Of a DNA stretch of 5,717 nucleotides, positions 5,535 to 5,717 are shown piece by piece. The notes beneath the pieces are model-generated. The model had not been told where the DNA came from. It saw only the letters and a list, made by a program, of their open reading frames with translations, and searched no databases. Source of the stretch: Candidatus Woesearchaeota archaeon (GTDB taxonomy: Archaea > Nanobdellota > Nanobdellia > Woesearchaeales > UBA525); assembly GCA_023252315.1 (NCBI GenBank), contig JAJPEB010000089.1, forward strand, positions 1-5,717, read 5' to 3'. Position 1 is the first letter of the stretch; each line of letters opens with the position of its first letter. Both the position numbers and the translations under genes were made by a program.

Positions 5535-5564
5535 GGGTGCGGCTGCGCGCATAGGCTGCGGAAC

Positions 5565-5573
5565 TTTTTTATT
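5565..5573 (+). promoter_or_regulatory. TATA-like box of the right-edge gene
   Basis: TTTTTTATT is centred 23 bp before the ATG at 5592 and 26 bp before the second ATG at 5595. It supports a leaderless plus-strand gene divergent from the ATPase. Confidence 0.5.
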
Positions 5574-5591
5574 GAGGATGGGCGTCCCCGT

Positions 5592-5717
5592 ATGATGAGA
5601 TTCACCCGCACGGACGCCCTCGAGCGGTTGGCAGACGATCTCTCGCGTATCGGGCCTGACTGGGATGCGATCGAGCGGGCGGCGAGGGATTCCGTCTTCT
5701 TCTCGACCCAAAGGCGC
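5592..5717 (+). CDS. Unrecognised protein, N-terminus only
   Basis: Forty-two codons are visible up to the window edge (MMRFTRTDALERLADDLSRI...AIERAARDSVFFSTQRR). I do not recognise the family. The visible part is charged, looks helical and soluble, and has no signal peptide or membrane segment. The frame is open to the end, with codon use like its neighbours (CGG/CGC/AGG arginine, GAC/GAG). Two consecutive ATGs are possible starts: 5592 is given, but 5595 fits the TATA distance slightly better. It is divergent from the metal ATPase, a position where regulators of the pump are often found, but nothing in these residues shows a DNA-binding motif. Confidence 0.55.
   Translation, partial: MMRFTRTDALERLADDLSRIGPDWDAIERAARDSVFFSTQRR

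Noticed and set aside
5578..5596. Five-codon upstream frame ending at the first ATG of the right-edge gene
   Set aside because: It would start about 10 bp after the TATA-like box, before the expected transcript start, so it should not be on the mRNA.

Overview
The window looks like chromosomal DNA from a GC-rich archaeon. Seven of the eight genes have an A/T-only box centred about 25-27 bp before the proposed start codon. That is the archaeal TATA distance, and it implies leaderless mRNAs that begin at or within a few bases of the start codon. No bacterial -35/-10 pairs stand out. The gene content fits too: a small ACT-type regulator family known from archaea, an archaeal-style Dus, and a GC-rich genome using both CGC and AGG for arginine. 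The lineage cannot be fixed from this sequence alone; an uncultivated archaeon is plausible.

Layout, left to right. A 5'-truncated-by-window minus-strand gene (COG2150-like, ACT-type) is divergent from a DUF2000 gene, which is the only gene with a clear Shine-Dalgarno. Next, on the plus strand, come a ZIP-family metal transporter with a perfect 16-bp palindrome abutting its TATA box, a tRNA-dihydrouridine synthase, and a 125-aa protein that I read as a possible, degenerate PD-(D/E)xK (DUF559/Vsr-like) fold. A 231-bp convergent intergenic region follows and holds a cluster of nested hairpins, two of which look like diverged copies of each other. On the minus strand are a tiny J-domain protein ending in a SEC-C zinc motif, and a P1B-type heavy-metal ATPase with a TPC (not CPC) metal motif. 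At the right edge, divergent from the ATPase, an unrecognised plus-strand gene begins and runs out of the window.

The genes do not form one operon: each appears to have its own promoter. Functional themes are metal homeostasis (ZIP uptake, P1B-ATPase export), tRNA modification (Dus) and protein quality control (J-domain/SEC-C). I see no mobile-element gene, CRISPR array, rRNA or tRNA. The best candidates for something new are the hairpin cluster, the minimal J-domain/SEC-C fusion, the palindromic operator of the ZIP gene, and the nuclease-like orphan.
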